Positions 42,369 to 50,943 of a stretch of 64,000 nucleotides of DNA are shown here, one piece after another (position 1 is the stretch's first letter; the number at the start of each line of letters is the position of its first letter). The stretch lies in contig NZ_UNRC01000001.1 of the NCBI RefSeq assembly GCF_900537065.1, forward strand, positions 310,001-374,000. Direction: 5' to 3'. The DNA comes from Sphingorhabdus sp. Alg239-R122. Lineage in GTDB: Bacteria; Pseudomonadota; Alphaproteobacteria; Sphingomonadales; Sphingomonadaceae. Made by a program: the position numbers and the translations under genes. The notes beneath the pieces are model-generated. The model did not search any database. It worked only from the letters and a program-made list of their open reading frames with translations, and was not told where the DNA came from.

Positions 42369-43316
42369 TTACAATTCCCCGAGCGAGAGGAATTTCTGAT
42401 GCCGAGCTTGCAAAAGCTCGCTGTCGGACAGCCCCGACAGCTCATCAAGATGCTTTAATATAGCGGTTTTGAGAGCCACACAGGCCTGTTCATGGTCGCG
42501 GTGTGCGCCCCCCACAGGCTCCGGGACAATCTCGTCAATAACACCCAGTTTTTTCAGGTCCGCTGCAGTCACTTTCATCGCGGTTGCCGCTTCACTCGCC
42601 TTGTCCGCCGTGCGCCACAATATCGACGCGCAGCCTTCCGGTGAAATAACAGAATAAACGGCATGCTCATACATCAACACACGTTCAGCAGATGCAAGAG
42701 CAACTGCACCGCCTGAACCGCCTTCCCCAACAATACACGCCACCATGGGTACATGCAAACTGAGGCAGGTCTGGGTCGAGCGCGCGATTGCCTCGGCCTG
42801 GCCGCGTTCTTCCGCCTCAATTCCCGGAAAAGCGCCAGATGTATCCACCAGCGTCACGACCGGCAGGTGAAAGCGGTCAGCCAGTTCCATCAGGCGGATG
42901 GCCTTGCGATATCCTTCAGGCTTTCCCATACCGAAATTATGCTTGATCCGGCTTTCGGTGGTATTTCCCTTTTCATGGCCAATAACCATGACGCGGCGGC
43001 CATCGATTTTGGCAAATCCGCCCATGATTGCCTGGTCGTCGCCAAAAGCCCGGTCACCGGCCAGTGGTTCAAACTCTTCAAAAATATGGGTAATATAGTT
43101 CTGGAAATGCGGACGTTGCGGGTGACGAGCCACTTGTGTTTTCTGCCATGGTGTCAATGACTTATATGTAGATTTTAATAAACGCTCTGATTTTTTCTGT
43201 AACCGTTTGAGGTCAGCGGCTATGTCCAGCTCGCCATTATCAGCGGTTTCCTGTAATTCGGAAATCCGTTCATCCAGTTCGGCAATGGGTTTTTCAAATT
43301 CAAGATAGCTTGTCAT
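42369..43316 (-). CDS. accA: Acetyl-CoA carboxylase carboxyltransferase subunit alpha
   Basis: 315 residues with the AccA start YLEFEKPIAELDERI and conserved blocks RPHFQNYI, GGFAKIDGRRVMVIGHEKG, NFGMGKPEGYRKAIRLM, LVDTSGAFPGIEAEERGQAEAIA and IVGEGGSGGAVALA. With AccD it forms the carboxyltransferase that makes malonyl-CoA. It lies downstream of xerD on the same strand with a gap of 89 bases. Confidence 0.97.
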   Translation of the reverse strand: MTSYLEFEKPIAELDERISELQETADNGELDIAADLKRLQKKSERLLKSTYKSLTPWQKTQVARHPQRPHFQNYITHIFEEFEPLAGDRAFGDDQAIMGGFAKIDGRRVMVIGHEKGNTTESRIKHNFGMGKPEGYRKAIRLMELADRFHLPVVTLVDTSGAFPGIEAEERGQAEAIARSTQTCLSLHVPMVACIVGEGGSGGAVALASAERVLMYEHAVYSVISPEGCASILWRTADKASEAATAMKVTAADLKKLGVIDEIVPEPVGGAHRDHEQACVALKTAILKHLDELSGLSDSELLQARHQKFLSLGEL

Positions 43317-43405
43317 ATCAATCCTGTAATATTTGTAACGGGGTTAGAACGCACCAGCCTGTGCGTCAATGCGCAGCGGCCATCATGCACAGATAAAAGC
43401 CGTTC

Positions 43406-44299
43406 TCATGGCCGTATTTTGGTCAGTGGATGCCGGGCATTTACCAATTCCACCAGGCGCTTGCTGTCCACGTGCGTATAGATTTGCGTCGTGGATATGT
43501 CAGCATGACCGAGCAACGTCTGCAGCACCCGCAAATCAGCACCACCCTCAAGTAAATGTGTCGCAAATGCGTGGCGCAGAACATGCGGACTAACGGTGGC
43601 TGGATCAATGCCCGCTTCGGCGGCGAGTTCCTTTACCATCTGGTACAGGCGAATACGTGACAAATGCCCGGCACGTGAAGGAAACAGCCACTTGCTGTCT
43701 TCTGGCAATGTTGCCCGCCAGCGCGCCACCGCCGCCCGTGCGCGCTTCGATATCGGCACCATCCGCTGATGGCCGCCCTTACCTTTGATCGCCAGCAAAG
43801 GCCGATCTGATAAAAATGCATTATAAGGCAGTTCCACCAGCTCACTTGCGCGGAGCCCGGAACCATAAAGCAACTCAATCAGCGCCAATAGCCGCAAATC
43901 CTTGTCACCAGCCTTGGGATTACCCGCTTTCGCCTCGAGAATTGCGAAAATCCTGTCCATGTCATCCCTGCCCAGCACTTTGGGTAGGCTCTGACGTGCA
44001 CCTGGCTTAGGCAATGCACTGGATGGATCATCCGCAATTATCGCCTCATCGACCAGGTAGCCAAAATATTGCCGCAGCGCTGATGTCTTACGCGCCAGTG
44101 TACTCGCCGCCAGTCCTGACCATGACGCTACCAGTTTTTCAATATCTTGCCGCTTTGCCTGTGTCAGCCCGGCAGCCAGTATATCCGACGCACCTTCCAG
44201 GTCGCGTCTGTACGCAGCAAGAGTGTTGACACTGGAACCGCGTTCGACCGCCATCATTTCCAGGAAATTATCAATCAGGACTGTATCATCATGCGTCAT
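43406..44299 (-). CDS. xerD: Site-specific tyrosine recombinase XerD
   Basis: 297 residues, typical Xer length. Catalytic residues are visible: R150 (GSGLRASEL), K174 (IKGKGGHQR), H239 and R242 (HVLRHAFATHLLEGGADLRVLQ), H265 (LLGHADIS) and Y274 (TQIYTHV). The LEGGADLRVLQTLLGHADISTTQ stretch fits XerD better than XerC. With XerC it resolves chromosome dimers at dif. It is the only tyrosine recombinase in the window and is a housekeeping gene, not a mobile-element integrase. Confidence 0.92.
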   Translation of the reverse strand: MTHDDTVLIDNFLEMMAVERGSSVNTLAAYRRDLEGASDILAAGLTQAKRQDIEKLVASWSGLAASTLARKTSALRQYFGYLVDEAIIADDPSSALPKPGARQSLPKVLGRDDMDRIFAILEAKAGNPKAGDKDLRLLALIELLYGSGLRASELVELPYNAFLSDRPLLAIKGKGGHQRMVPISKRARAAVARWRATLPEDSKWLFPSRAGHLSRIRLYQMVKELAAEAGIDPATVSPHVLRHAFATHLLEGGADLRVLQTLLGHADISTTQIYTHVDSKRLVELVNARHPLTKIRP

Positions 44300-44327
44300 A
44301 TGTTACTTTTTTGCGCACAGGTTTAAG

Positions 44328-46229
44328 CTATCCGCGCGCTATCGCCTCGGCCGCTATCATCCGTGCCTCTGCGTTCAAACCCACTTTGTTCAGCGCGCTG
44401 ACAATATGGTAGAGGTGCGTTGCCGACATTTTTGACCAATCCGCCCCCTGCATGCCGGCCCCTGCGAGCAATGCGACATGCGCAGCTTCACCGGTATCCG
44501 CCGCCCTTGTTATTGCGCGTGCCCAGCGTGAAGTGCTTTCCAGATTTATTTCGAGTTTTTCTGCAAAACTGTCACGGTCTTCGCCTGAAATACGCTCCAG
44601 ACCAGCAAGTGCAGCCAGCAGGAAACCGCTCTTGCGGCTTTCTTCGCTATAATCATTGTCGTAATAATCATCGAGCGCGTCATAGCTTTCAGCATTTGCA
44701 GGTTCCGGGTTGGCAATGGCCAGCATTGCCCATCCATCGCTACCGTTTTCGACTGTACCGCTCCATCGCATGGCGTTACGGTCAAACCCGGCGCTAAGCA
44801 TGGATGCGATCAGCCGTGAAGCTTCTTCGCTATAATCAGGAGACACTGGAAAGCGCGCCGCGGCATGTGATGTCAGCACAAGCATGGCATAAACTGCACT
44901 GGGATCGCTCGAACGGCCCCAGATACTCGTCATCGAACTAAGTCGGGTCGACATGTCCTGATTGGCATATGCATTGCGCAGCAATGCCGCCTGGGCACGA
45001 ACATTATCGGCGGTTTCACCGCTCGCGTAAGCGGCACTGTACAAGTCAACCATGGCCCGGCTCGACAGTACGCCCATAGCCGCGGCAACATCCGCAGACG
45101 CAATTCTCTCTTCAATTGGGGACATGGGCGCTATTGCCTGCCAAGCGCGGTATTTGACATCGGCCTTGTTAAAAAGTTCGATTGGCGGCTGGATACCTGT
45201 GGCCAGCGCCAGGCCGTAACGCCATGGCGTCAATTCATTCACATCATCCCATTTGATGGTGACAGCGCGGCGGCCATTTACCCCTGCCCCAACTGCTTTT
45301 TCTGCAAGCAACAAGTCGATTTGCGACGCTTTTTCCTGACGGTTAAGCCGGTCAATACGCGATGTCGCTGCGCTTTGCTCTCCAGAAAATGACGAGCATA
45401 TAGCCCGGCTCATATCCCATTTCACATCATCCGATGCTTCAGAGCCACCTGCGACAATCGGGCACAGCCCGCTGGGGTCAGCATTGGCAAGATACGTGTC
45501 CATGGCCACTCGGTACAGGCGGGCATTGAAATTACGCGTGTCCACATTTTGTAACATCATCCGCGCATTGGCTGTCTCACCCATTTTCAACAATAATGCC
45601 GCGCGGGCAGCAGCCCAGTCTGCACCATTGACGCCGCCAGGTGTCTGTACCTGCGAAACCAACGCGCGGCGCAGCAATATTGATCCCCAGCGCGACAGAA
45701 CTGGCCCATCAATATTGTTGATCAGCTTGGTAAGATACTGACCATCCGTCGTCGCGAAACTATCATTTGGGAAACCGCCCTGATCAATGCCGATTATCCC
45801 GATCTGATCAAGCGAACGCTGCGCGCGCGTAGGCAGGTCATAGATAACACGAGCCGATGTGAATTCTTCCGATGTGTCTTCGGGCAGCTCTTCTACACTC
45901 GCCACCGGTGAAGGTGATGACGCATCTGCCGGCGCACTATCAGGCACATTGTTATCCGATGGTGCTGGTACAGGCGTGACAGGATTGGCCGGTGCCACCT
46001 GCGGCCCTGTGGATGGCGCAGGAGACGGAGCCGGTGACTGTGAAGGTGCAGGCGAAGGCTCGGGAGTTGGTGAAGGAGCAGGCGCGGGAGCCGGGTCGCC
46101 AAATCCTGGTGGCAACAGCGATTCGGGTGCGTCTTCAGCCTGTCCCTGTAGTGCGCTATATGCCGGCACGGTCAGTGCGGCAAAAGCAAGGCCGCAAAAT
46201 AACAGGGATTTGTAACGCGGAGTCTGCAT
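44328..46229 (-). CDS. Exported proline-rich protein of unknown function
   Basis: 633 residues beginning with a Sec signal peptide (cleavage near AYSA, residue 25). Residues ~45-110 are a Pro/Ala/Ser low-complexity linker (PSPTPEPSPAPSQSPAPS). The remaining ~500 residues appear all-helical, with repeated Ala/Leu-rich stretches suggestive of a solenoid or TPR-like array. I do not recognise a domain; similar proteins seem to sit between xerD and aroK in sphingomonads. The ATG overlaps the stop of the small membrane protein upstream by one base, so the two are co-translated. Likely periplasmic, linker possibly crossing or binding the cell wall. Confidence 0.75.
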   Translation of the reverse strand: MQTPRYKSLLFCGLAFAALTVPAYSALQGQAEDAPESLLPPGFGDPAPAPAPSPTPEPSPAPSQSPAPSPAPSTGPQVAPANPVTPVPAPSDNNVPDSAPADASSPSPVASVEELPEDTSEEFTSARVIYDLPTRAQRSLDQIGIIGIDQGGFPNDSFATTDGQYLTKLINNIDGPVLSRWGSILLRRALVSQVQTPGGVNGADWAAARAALLLKMGETANARMMLQNVDTRNFNARLYRVAMDTYLANADPSGLCPIVAGGSEASDDVKWDMSRAICSSFSGEQSAATSRIDRLNRQEKASQIDLLLAEKAVGAGVNGRRAVTIKWDDVNELTPWRYGLALATGIQPPIELFNKADVKYRAWQAIAPMSPIEERIASADVAAAMGVLSSRAMVDLYSAAYASGETADNVRAQAALLRNAYANQDMSTRLSSMTSIWGRSSDPSAVYAMLVLTSHAAARFPVSPDYSEEASRLIASMLSAGFDRNAMRWSGTVENGSDGWAMLAIANPEPANAESYDALDDYYDNDYSEESRKSGFLLAALAGLERISGEDRDSFAEKLEINLESTSRWARAITRAADTGEAAHVALLAGAGMQGADWSKMSATHLYHIVSALNKVGLNAEARMIAAEAIARG

Positions 46230-46399
46230 CAGGCCTGCTCTATGTCACTTATCTCAATGGGCTGTTCAATCTGTTCGACCGGCTGCTCCCCACCCCAGAA
46301 GTAAAGCAGGTAGAAAAAGCCGATAATGAGCGCCAATGCGATTATCCATTTAAGTGCAGCGGGGCTGCGGCGTTTCTTGCGTTCGTTCAAAATTGTCAT
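46229..46399 (-). CDS. Small single-pass membrane protein
   Basis: 56 residues from the ATG at 46399: a basic N-terminus (ILNERKKRRS), one membrane segment (WIIALALIIGFFYLLYFW) and a short acidic tail rich in Glu and Gln (QPVEQIEQPIEISDIEQA). The topology predicts N-in, C-out. The longer frame to 46468 lacks a reason for its extra 23 residues. Its stop overlaps the ATG of the proline-rich exported protein (TGATG), implying a joint function. No family recognised. Divergent from aroK. Confidence 0.7.
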   Translation of the reverse strand: MTILNERKKRRSPAALKWIIALALIIGFFYLLYFWGGEQPVEQIEQPIEISDIEQA

Positions 46400-46500
46400 G
46401 TCTTCATCCGGACTTGCTAGATTTGGCAGGCACTGGCCAGTAAATAATATATGACAGCGCTCTTGCACACTGCCCTAGCGCATCTATACGCTGACGGGCA

Positions 46501-47067
46501 ATGAACGAAAAGCGCAAAGCCACAGAAAATTACAGGCCCGATGACCTGACAATCGATAGACCCATCATATTGGTGGGCCTGATGGGTGTTGGCAAATCCA
46601 CCGTTGGCCGCCGTCTTGCCGCCATGCTGAAGCTGGATTTCGTCGATGCTGACAACGAAATTGAAGACGCCGCCGCGATGTCGATTGCCGAAATTTTTGA
46701 AGAATTTGACGAAGAATATTTTCGTGATGGCGAACGACGTGTGATCGCCCGCCTGATTGAGGACCGTCCGCAAGTCATCGCCACAGGTGGCGGCGCTTTC
46801 ATTAATGACGAAACGCGTGCGCTCATACTTGAGCGCGGCATAGCCGTATGGCTGGACGCCAATATTGACACCCTGGTTGAGCGCGTGAATCGCCGCGACA
46901 CACGCCCGCTGCTACGGGGCGGCAATGCACAGGAAATTCTGACCGACCTGGCAAAAAAAAGAAACCCGTTTTATGCCAAGGCGCATGTGCACGTAACAAG
47001 CCAAACAGGCCCGCATAACCGCATGGCAAAGGAAATCATAAAGGCGATCCAAGAATGGAAATCATAA
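46501..47067 (+). CDS. aroK: Shikimate kinase
   Basis: 188 residues with Walker A GLMGVGKSTVGRRLA, substrate-binding DADNEIE and FRDGERRVI, the TGGGAF loop and the RPLLRGG lid. It phosphorylates shikimate at position 3 in the aromatic amino acid pathway. An N-terminal extension of about 20 residues precedes the core. The 3' end overlaps aroB by 13 bases. Confidence 0.95.
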   Translation: MNEKRKATENYRPDDLTIDRPIILVGLMGVGKSTVGRRLAAMLKLDFVDADNEIEDAAAMSIAEIFEEFDEEYFRDGERRVIARLIEDRPQVIATGGGAFINDETRALILERGIAVWLDANIDTLVERVNRRDTRPLLRGGNAQEILTDLAKKRNPFYAKAHVHVTSQTGPHNRMAKEIIKAIQEWKS

Positions 47068-48164
47068 ATGTCGCGCTGGGCGGGCGCAGTTATAACGTCC
47101 ATATTGAAAATGGCGCACTTGCCAACATTGCGGCCTTGCTGGAACCTTATACAGCACAGCGCCGCCTGCTTTTCATCACTGACGCGAATGTTCACGACCT
47201 TTACTGGCAGCGTATACGTGAAAGCCTGTCCGCAGCAGGCGTGAATGCAGAGGTTTTCATCCTGCCCGCAGGGGAAGCCAGCAAAAGCTGGCAGAATCTG
47301 GAGGCTATATGCGACTGGCTGATCCGCGAAGGTACGGAACGCGCCGATCATATCGTCGCATTGGGCGGCGGTGTGATCGGTGACATTGCCGGTTTCGCCA
47401 GCGCCATCGTGAAACGGGGCTGTAATTTTGTACAAATCCCGACCACATTGCTGGCGCAGGTAGATAGCAGTGTGGGCGGGAAAACCGCGATTAACAGCGA
47501 GACGGGGAAGAATCTGGTGGGTCTGTTTCACCAGCCCGCGTTTGTTCTTATCGACCCCGACATGTTGGATACATTACCTGAGCGGGAGCTTCGTGCAGGC
47601 TATGCTGAAGTGGTCAAATATGGTCTGATTGGCGATGCAGATTTTTTTGCTTGGTGCGAAGGAAATGGTGGTGCATTGCTCGCAGGCGACAAGGCGGCAC
47701 GTATCAGGGCAATATCACACAGCATCAACGCCAAGGCGCAGATTGTGTCGGAGGATGAACGCGAGCTTAGCGGCCGCCGTGCATTGCTCAACCTTGGGCA
47801 TACATTCGGCCATGCGCTGGAAGCGGAAACCGGTTTTGGTGACATATTGATCCACGGGGAAGCTGTCGCGGCAGGCATGGCCCTGGCCGCCCGGTATTCG
47901 GTACGTAGAGGCTATATCGGACACACCGAAGCGGAACGCATTGCGCATCATCTGGTGCAAAGCGGCTTGCCCGCTAGTCTCGGCGATATTGCCATGCAGA
48001 CCACCGGCACAGCTCTGGCCGCGCACATGCAGCATGACAAGAAAGTTGTTCAGGGCGATGTACCGCTGTTGCTAATGCGCTCCATCGGTGACACTTTTCT
48101 GTCACAGGGCACCGATTTGGCTGATGTTGCCGCTTTTCTGGGTGACGAGCTGGCAAACACCTGA
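47055..48164 (+). CDS. aroB: 3-dehydroquinate synthase
   Basis: 369 residues with NAD-binding GGGVIGDIAGFAS, FVQIPTTLLAQVDSSVGGKTAIN, GLFHQPAFVLIDPD and LLNLGHTFGHALE zinc ligands. It converts DAHP to 3-dehydroquinate, the step two before shikimate. It starts inside aroK (13-base overlap), so the pair forms one coupled unit. The Kef-type antiporter gene converges on it 16 bases away. Confidence 0.96.
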   Translation: MEIINVALGGRSYNVHIENGALANIAALLEPYTAQRRLLFITDANVHDLYWQRIRESLSAAGVNAEVFILPAGEASKSWQNLEAICDWLIREGTERADHIVALGGGVIGDIAGFASAIVKRGCNFVQIPTTLLAQVDSSVGGKTAINSETGKNLVGLFHQPAFVLIDPDMLDTLPERELRAGYAEVVKYGLIGDADFFAWCEGNGGALLAGDKAARIRAISHSINAKAQIVSEDERELSGRRALLNLGHTFGHALEAETGFGDILIHGEAVAAGMALAARYSVRRGYIGHTEAERIAHHLVQSGLPASLGDIAMQTTGTALAAHMQHDKKVVQGDVPLLLMRSIGDTFLSQGTDLADVAAFLGDELANT

Positions 48165-48180
48165 TACCGAACAGGCTAGC

Positions 48181-49983
48181 TTAATCGCTGCCCTTGACGC
48201 TCTGTTCATTTTCGATGGTTTCCATATCAAAACCGGCGGACATATCGCCGCCAAAACTCATATGCAGCCCCGCTTTCATATCGCCCGCCTCATGCTGCAT
48301 TTTCAGGCGTTCCAGGTCCCGGCGGCGGAATTCATTGACCAGACCATTTACCTTGTCCTTGGCTAGACCGTATTTCAGTAATGCATCACGGCCCATTTTG
48401 ATTGCTGATTCCATCAATTCGCGTTGAGCGCCATCAATATCTGTACCTTTAAGCCGCAGCAGATGCATCCGGTCAAACGCACGTACATAAATCATCGCAT
48501 TTGGAAAGCTCGTTGCAATAGGCCCAATCTGCTCCGGCCCAAAATCACGTCCATCCATGCAGAAAAATAGCATGCACGCTTCTTCCGCCCCTGCCTTGCG
48601 CAGCAAGTCAACACGCGTGCCGTCGCCGTAAAAGACCTTGCGGCCATATTCGCTGCTCGTATCAATTTGCTCAGGTTTTGAATCGATCAATGTCACTGAA
48701 ATATCCGCACCTGCGCATATCTGCGAAACTGTCTGGCCAAAACGGCCATGGCCGACAACAATGGCACTGGAACGCGGGGCCTTTTCAGGATCCTCAATAT
48801 CAGAGCGAACCGAAGATTTGACACCGCCCAACCTTTTCGCAAGCAGCATGAGGAAAGGCGTGGTTGCCATCGATAGTGTGATTACCGCGCCAAACAGGCT
48901 GGAAGCCTCACTTTCGATAAGCATTGCAGTTTCAGCCGCTGCAAACAGCACGAAGCCGAATTCACCGCCCTGACTCAAAAGCAGGCCCAGCACAAAAGCT
49001 GGCTGACTTTTCATGCCAAATGCCTTACCCAAACCAAAGATAATCGCGACCTTGATGGCAATCAGCAAAGCCGCCATGCCGACCACAAATGCCGGGTTAT
49101 CCCAGATTACACTCAAATCGAGCATCATACCTACGCCCATGAAAAACAGGCCGAGCAGAATCGAGCGGAACGGGTCGATATCGGCTTCGAGTTCGTGCCG
49201 GAAAGGGGAATCTGCCAGCATGACGCCGGCAACAAATGCGCCCAGCGCAGGCGACAGCCCCAGATAATTCATCAAAGCAGCACTGCCAAACACCGCAAAG
49301 AGGCCCGCAACGATAAACAGTTCACGCTCAGCCACACGGCCGATCAGTTTGAGCATCGGCGCAAGTATATAACGCCCCGTCAGAACAAGGCCGATAACCG
49401 CCAGCGCTGAATAAAGAGCAATGAGCCAGCCTGCTGTTCCTTCTCCTTCTACTGGTGCACGCGACAGCGCGGCGACTATGGTCAGGAGCGGAACAATCGA
49501 AATATCCTGAAACAGCAGAATGGAAAAAGCCTTTCGCCCTGCCGGGGTATTGAGCCGCCCTTCCGATTTAAGTAATGGCAGCACCTGCGCCGTGGATGAC
49601 AGCGCAAGCGGCAGGCCGATTACCAAAGCCGCCTGCCATGTGAAATTGGTCAGCAGGTAAACCGCCGCGAATATCGCGATACCGCACAGTATCACCTGCG
49701 ACATGCCAAGCCCGAATATATCACGCTTCATGCGCCAAAGCTGCGATGGTGCGAGCTCTAAGCCAACCAGGAAGAGCAGCAGGATAATACCCAATTCGGC
49801 AAAGCCCACGATCGTTTCCGCATCATCGACCAGGCCCAGTACTTCTGGACCAATAAGCATACCAGCAACCAGATAGCCCAGCACCGCGCCAATCCCGAAC
49901 TTGCGGAATATCAGGACGAAAAAAAGTGCCGCGGCAAGAAGTATGAACCCCGACAGAAACATGTCTGCATGGCCATGTTCCAT
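48181..49983 (-). CDS. CPA2-family cation:proton antiporter (Kef type) with TrkA-N domain
   Basis: 600 residues. The N-terminal ~390 form about 12 membrane segments of the Na+/H+ exchanger family (LIGPEVLGLV, GLPLALSSTAQVLPLL, AFVAGVMLADSPFRHELEADIDPF). A TrkA-N (RCK) domain follows with the Rossmann motif IVVGHGRFGQTVSQI and a helical tail. By analogy it is a glutathione- or nucleotide-gated K+/H+ antiporter like KefB/KefC. The ATG at 49983 (MEHGHADMF) has AGGAAAAGG upstream and lies two bases past the stop of the scaffold gene. Confidence 0.9.
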   Translation of the reverse strand: MEHGHADMFLSGFILLAAALFFVLIFRKFGIGAVLGYLVAGMLIGPEVLGLVDDAETIVGFAELGIILLLFLVGLELAPSQLWRMKRDIFGLGMSQVILCGIAIFAAVYLLTNFTWQAALVIGLPLALSSTAQVLPLLKSEGRLNTPAGRKAFSILLFQDISIVPLLTIVAALSRAPVEGEGTAGWLIALYSALAVIGLVLTGRYILAPMLKLIGRVAERELFIVAGLFAVFGSAALMNYLGLSPALGAFVAGVMLADSPFRHELEADIDPFRSILLGLFFMGVGMMLDLSVIWDNPAFVVGMAALLIAIKVAIIFGLGKAFGMKSQPAFVLGLLLSQGGEFGFVLFAAAETAMLIESEASSLFGAVITLSMATTPFLMLLAKRLGGVKSSVRSDIEDPEKAPRSSAIVVGHGRFGQTVSQICAGADISVTLIDSKPEQIDTSSEYGRKVFYGDGTRVDLLRKAGAEEACMLFFCMDGRDFGPEQIGPIATSFPNAMIYVRAFDRMHLLRLKGTDIDGAQRELMESAIKMGRDALLKYGLAKDKVNGLVNEFRRRDLERLKMQHEAGDMKAGLHMSFGGDMSAGFDMETIENEQSVKGSD

Positions 49984-49985
49984 CT

Positions 49986-50411
49986 TCAGCCTTTTCCTTC
50001 GTCCATGGCAGCAAGCGCAGCGCGCCACGGCAATAACACTGAATCCCGGCGCGCCGGATAATCATGCGCTGACATGAGCATGTCTGCCTCTGGCCATGTC
50101 CCGGGACGCCCTATCTTGCCGTGTAGATAGTCCGACAATGCCTGTCCGGCAGCATCAATTTCGCTGCGACTGCGTCCTTTTATATGACGCGTCAGCACCG
50201 CTGCGGATGCCTGCCCCAACGCGCAGGCCTGCGCCTTCACACCTATATCTGATATCCGCTTTTCCTGATCGACAGATAGCGATATCCATACCACACTGCC
50301 GCATGTTTTGGATCGCATTTCCACCTTGCGGGGCATCGCCGTGTCAAAAGGATAATCCGCGAGGGCCATCGCCGCCTGCAGAATTTCGCGCGTATAAAGT
50401 GGTTTAGTCAT
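49986..50411 (-). CDS. NifU/IscU-like iron-sulfur scaffold family protein, third Cys absent
   Basis: 141 residues of the NifU N-terminal fold. Two of the three cluster-ligand cysteines are in place: Cys37 in SKTCGSVV and Cys63 in ACALGQASAA. The position of the third, in the PAR..(C)..LPW segment, is occupied by Ser124 (PARRDSVLLPW). It may be a low-affinity scaffold, a carrier, or have lost cluster function. It overlaps cvpA by four bases upstream and precedes the Kef antiporter by two, so it belongs to a cvpA-led run of minus-strand genes. Distant from any isc or suf genes here. Confidence 0.8.
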   Translation of the reverse strand: MTKPLYTREILQAAMALADYPFDTAMPRKVEMRSKTCGSVVWISLSVDQEKRISDIGVKAQACALGQASAAVLTRHIKGRSRSEIDAAGQALSDYLHGKIGRPGTWPEADMLMSAHDYPARRDSVLLPWRAALAAMDEGKG

Positions 50412-50932
50412 TCCTCTGCTTCCGCTTCCGTATCACGCCCCCTGCCGCGTCGTTTATCGACATAGGCAATCACGGCATTGCTCGTGGCGTTAAGCAGGGT
50501 ATAGGTGCGCGACTGTGTCATCCAGTCGGGGCGTTCTTGCGCGGAATATACGGTTTCATAACCAATGGTCAGAAGCATAAAGCCCGCGGTGGCCATGGCC
50601 AACCCCTTAAGCGCACCAAAACCAAAACCCAACACCCGGTCAATCGGCCCCAGCAGGGATGACCGGGTTTTACCGCCCACATAGCCTGCAACGAACTTAC
50701 CAATTACATAGGTGACAATAAACACGGCAGCATAACCAAGCACCGATGCCCCGCCCTCAGTCCCGATTATACCGGCAAGGAAAGCAGCAACAGGCTCATA
50801 AAACAGCCAAATGGCGGCAATCGCGAATATCCAGGCGAGCAGCGACAGCACTTCCTGCACAAAGCCGCGCATGAAGCCGAATATAGCTCCGCCACCCAGC
50901 AGCAGGAGAACAATGATATCAAGTGCCGTCAT
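50408..50932 (-). CDS. cvpA: CvpA family membrane protein
   Basis: 174 residues with four predicted membrane segments: LDIIVLLLLGGGAIFGFMRG, LSLLAWIFAIAAIWLF, SVLGYAAVFIVTYVIGKFV and LGFGFGALKGLAMATAGFMLL. The pattern matches CvpA, named for colicin V production in E. coli but now tied to envelope homeostasis. The C-terminal tail is charged. It lies 11 bases downstream of radA and overlaps the scaffold gene by four bases. Confidence 0.88.
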   Translation of the reverse strand: MTALDIIVLLLLGGGAIFGFMRGFVQEVLSLLAWIFAIAAIWLFYEPVAAFLAGIIGTEGGASVLGYAAVFIVTYVIGKFVAGYVGGKTRSSLLGPIDRVLGFGFGALKGLAMATAGFMLLTIGYETVYSAQERPDWMTQSRTYTLLNATSNAVIAYVDKRRGRGRDTEAEAEE

Positions 50933-50943
50933 TATGGGCGTGA

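Noticed and set aside
43406-44299. Mobile-element integrase
   Set aside because: Length and motifs fit housekeeping XerD, next to accA, with no att site or cargo genes.
45890-46100. Tandem DNA repeat in the proline-rich protein gene
   Set aside because: The pattern is protein-level Pro/Ala/Ser low complexity with irregular codons, not a DNA tandem repeat.
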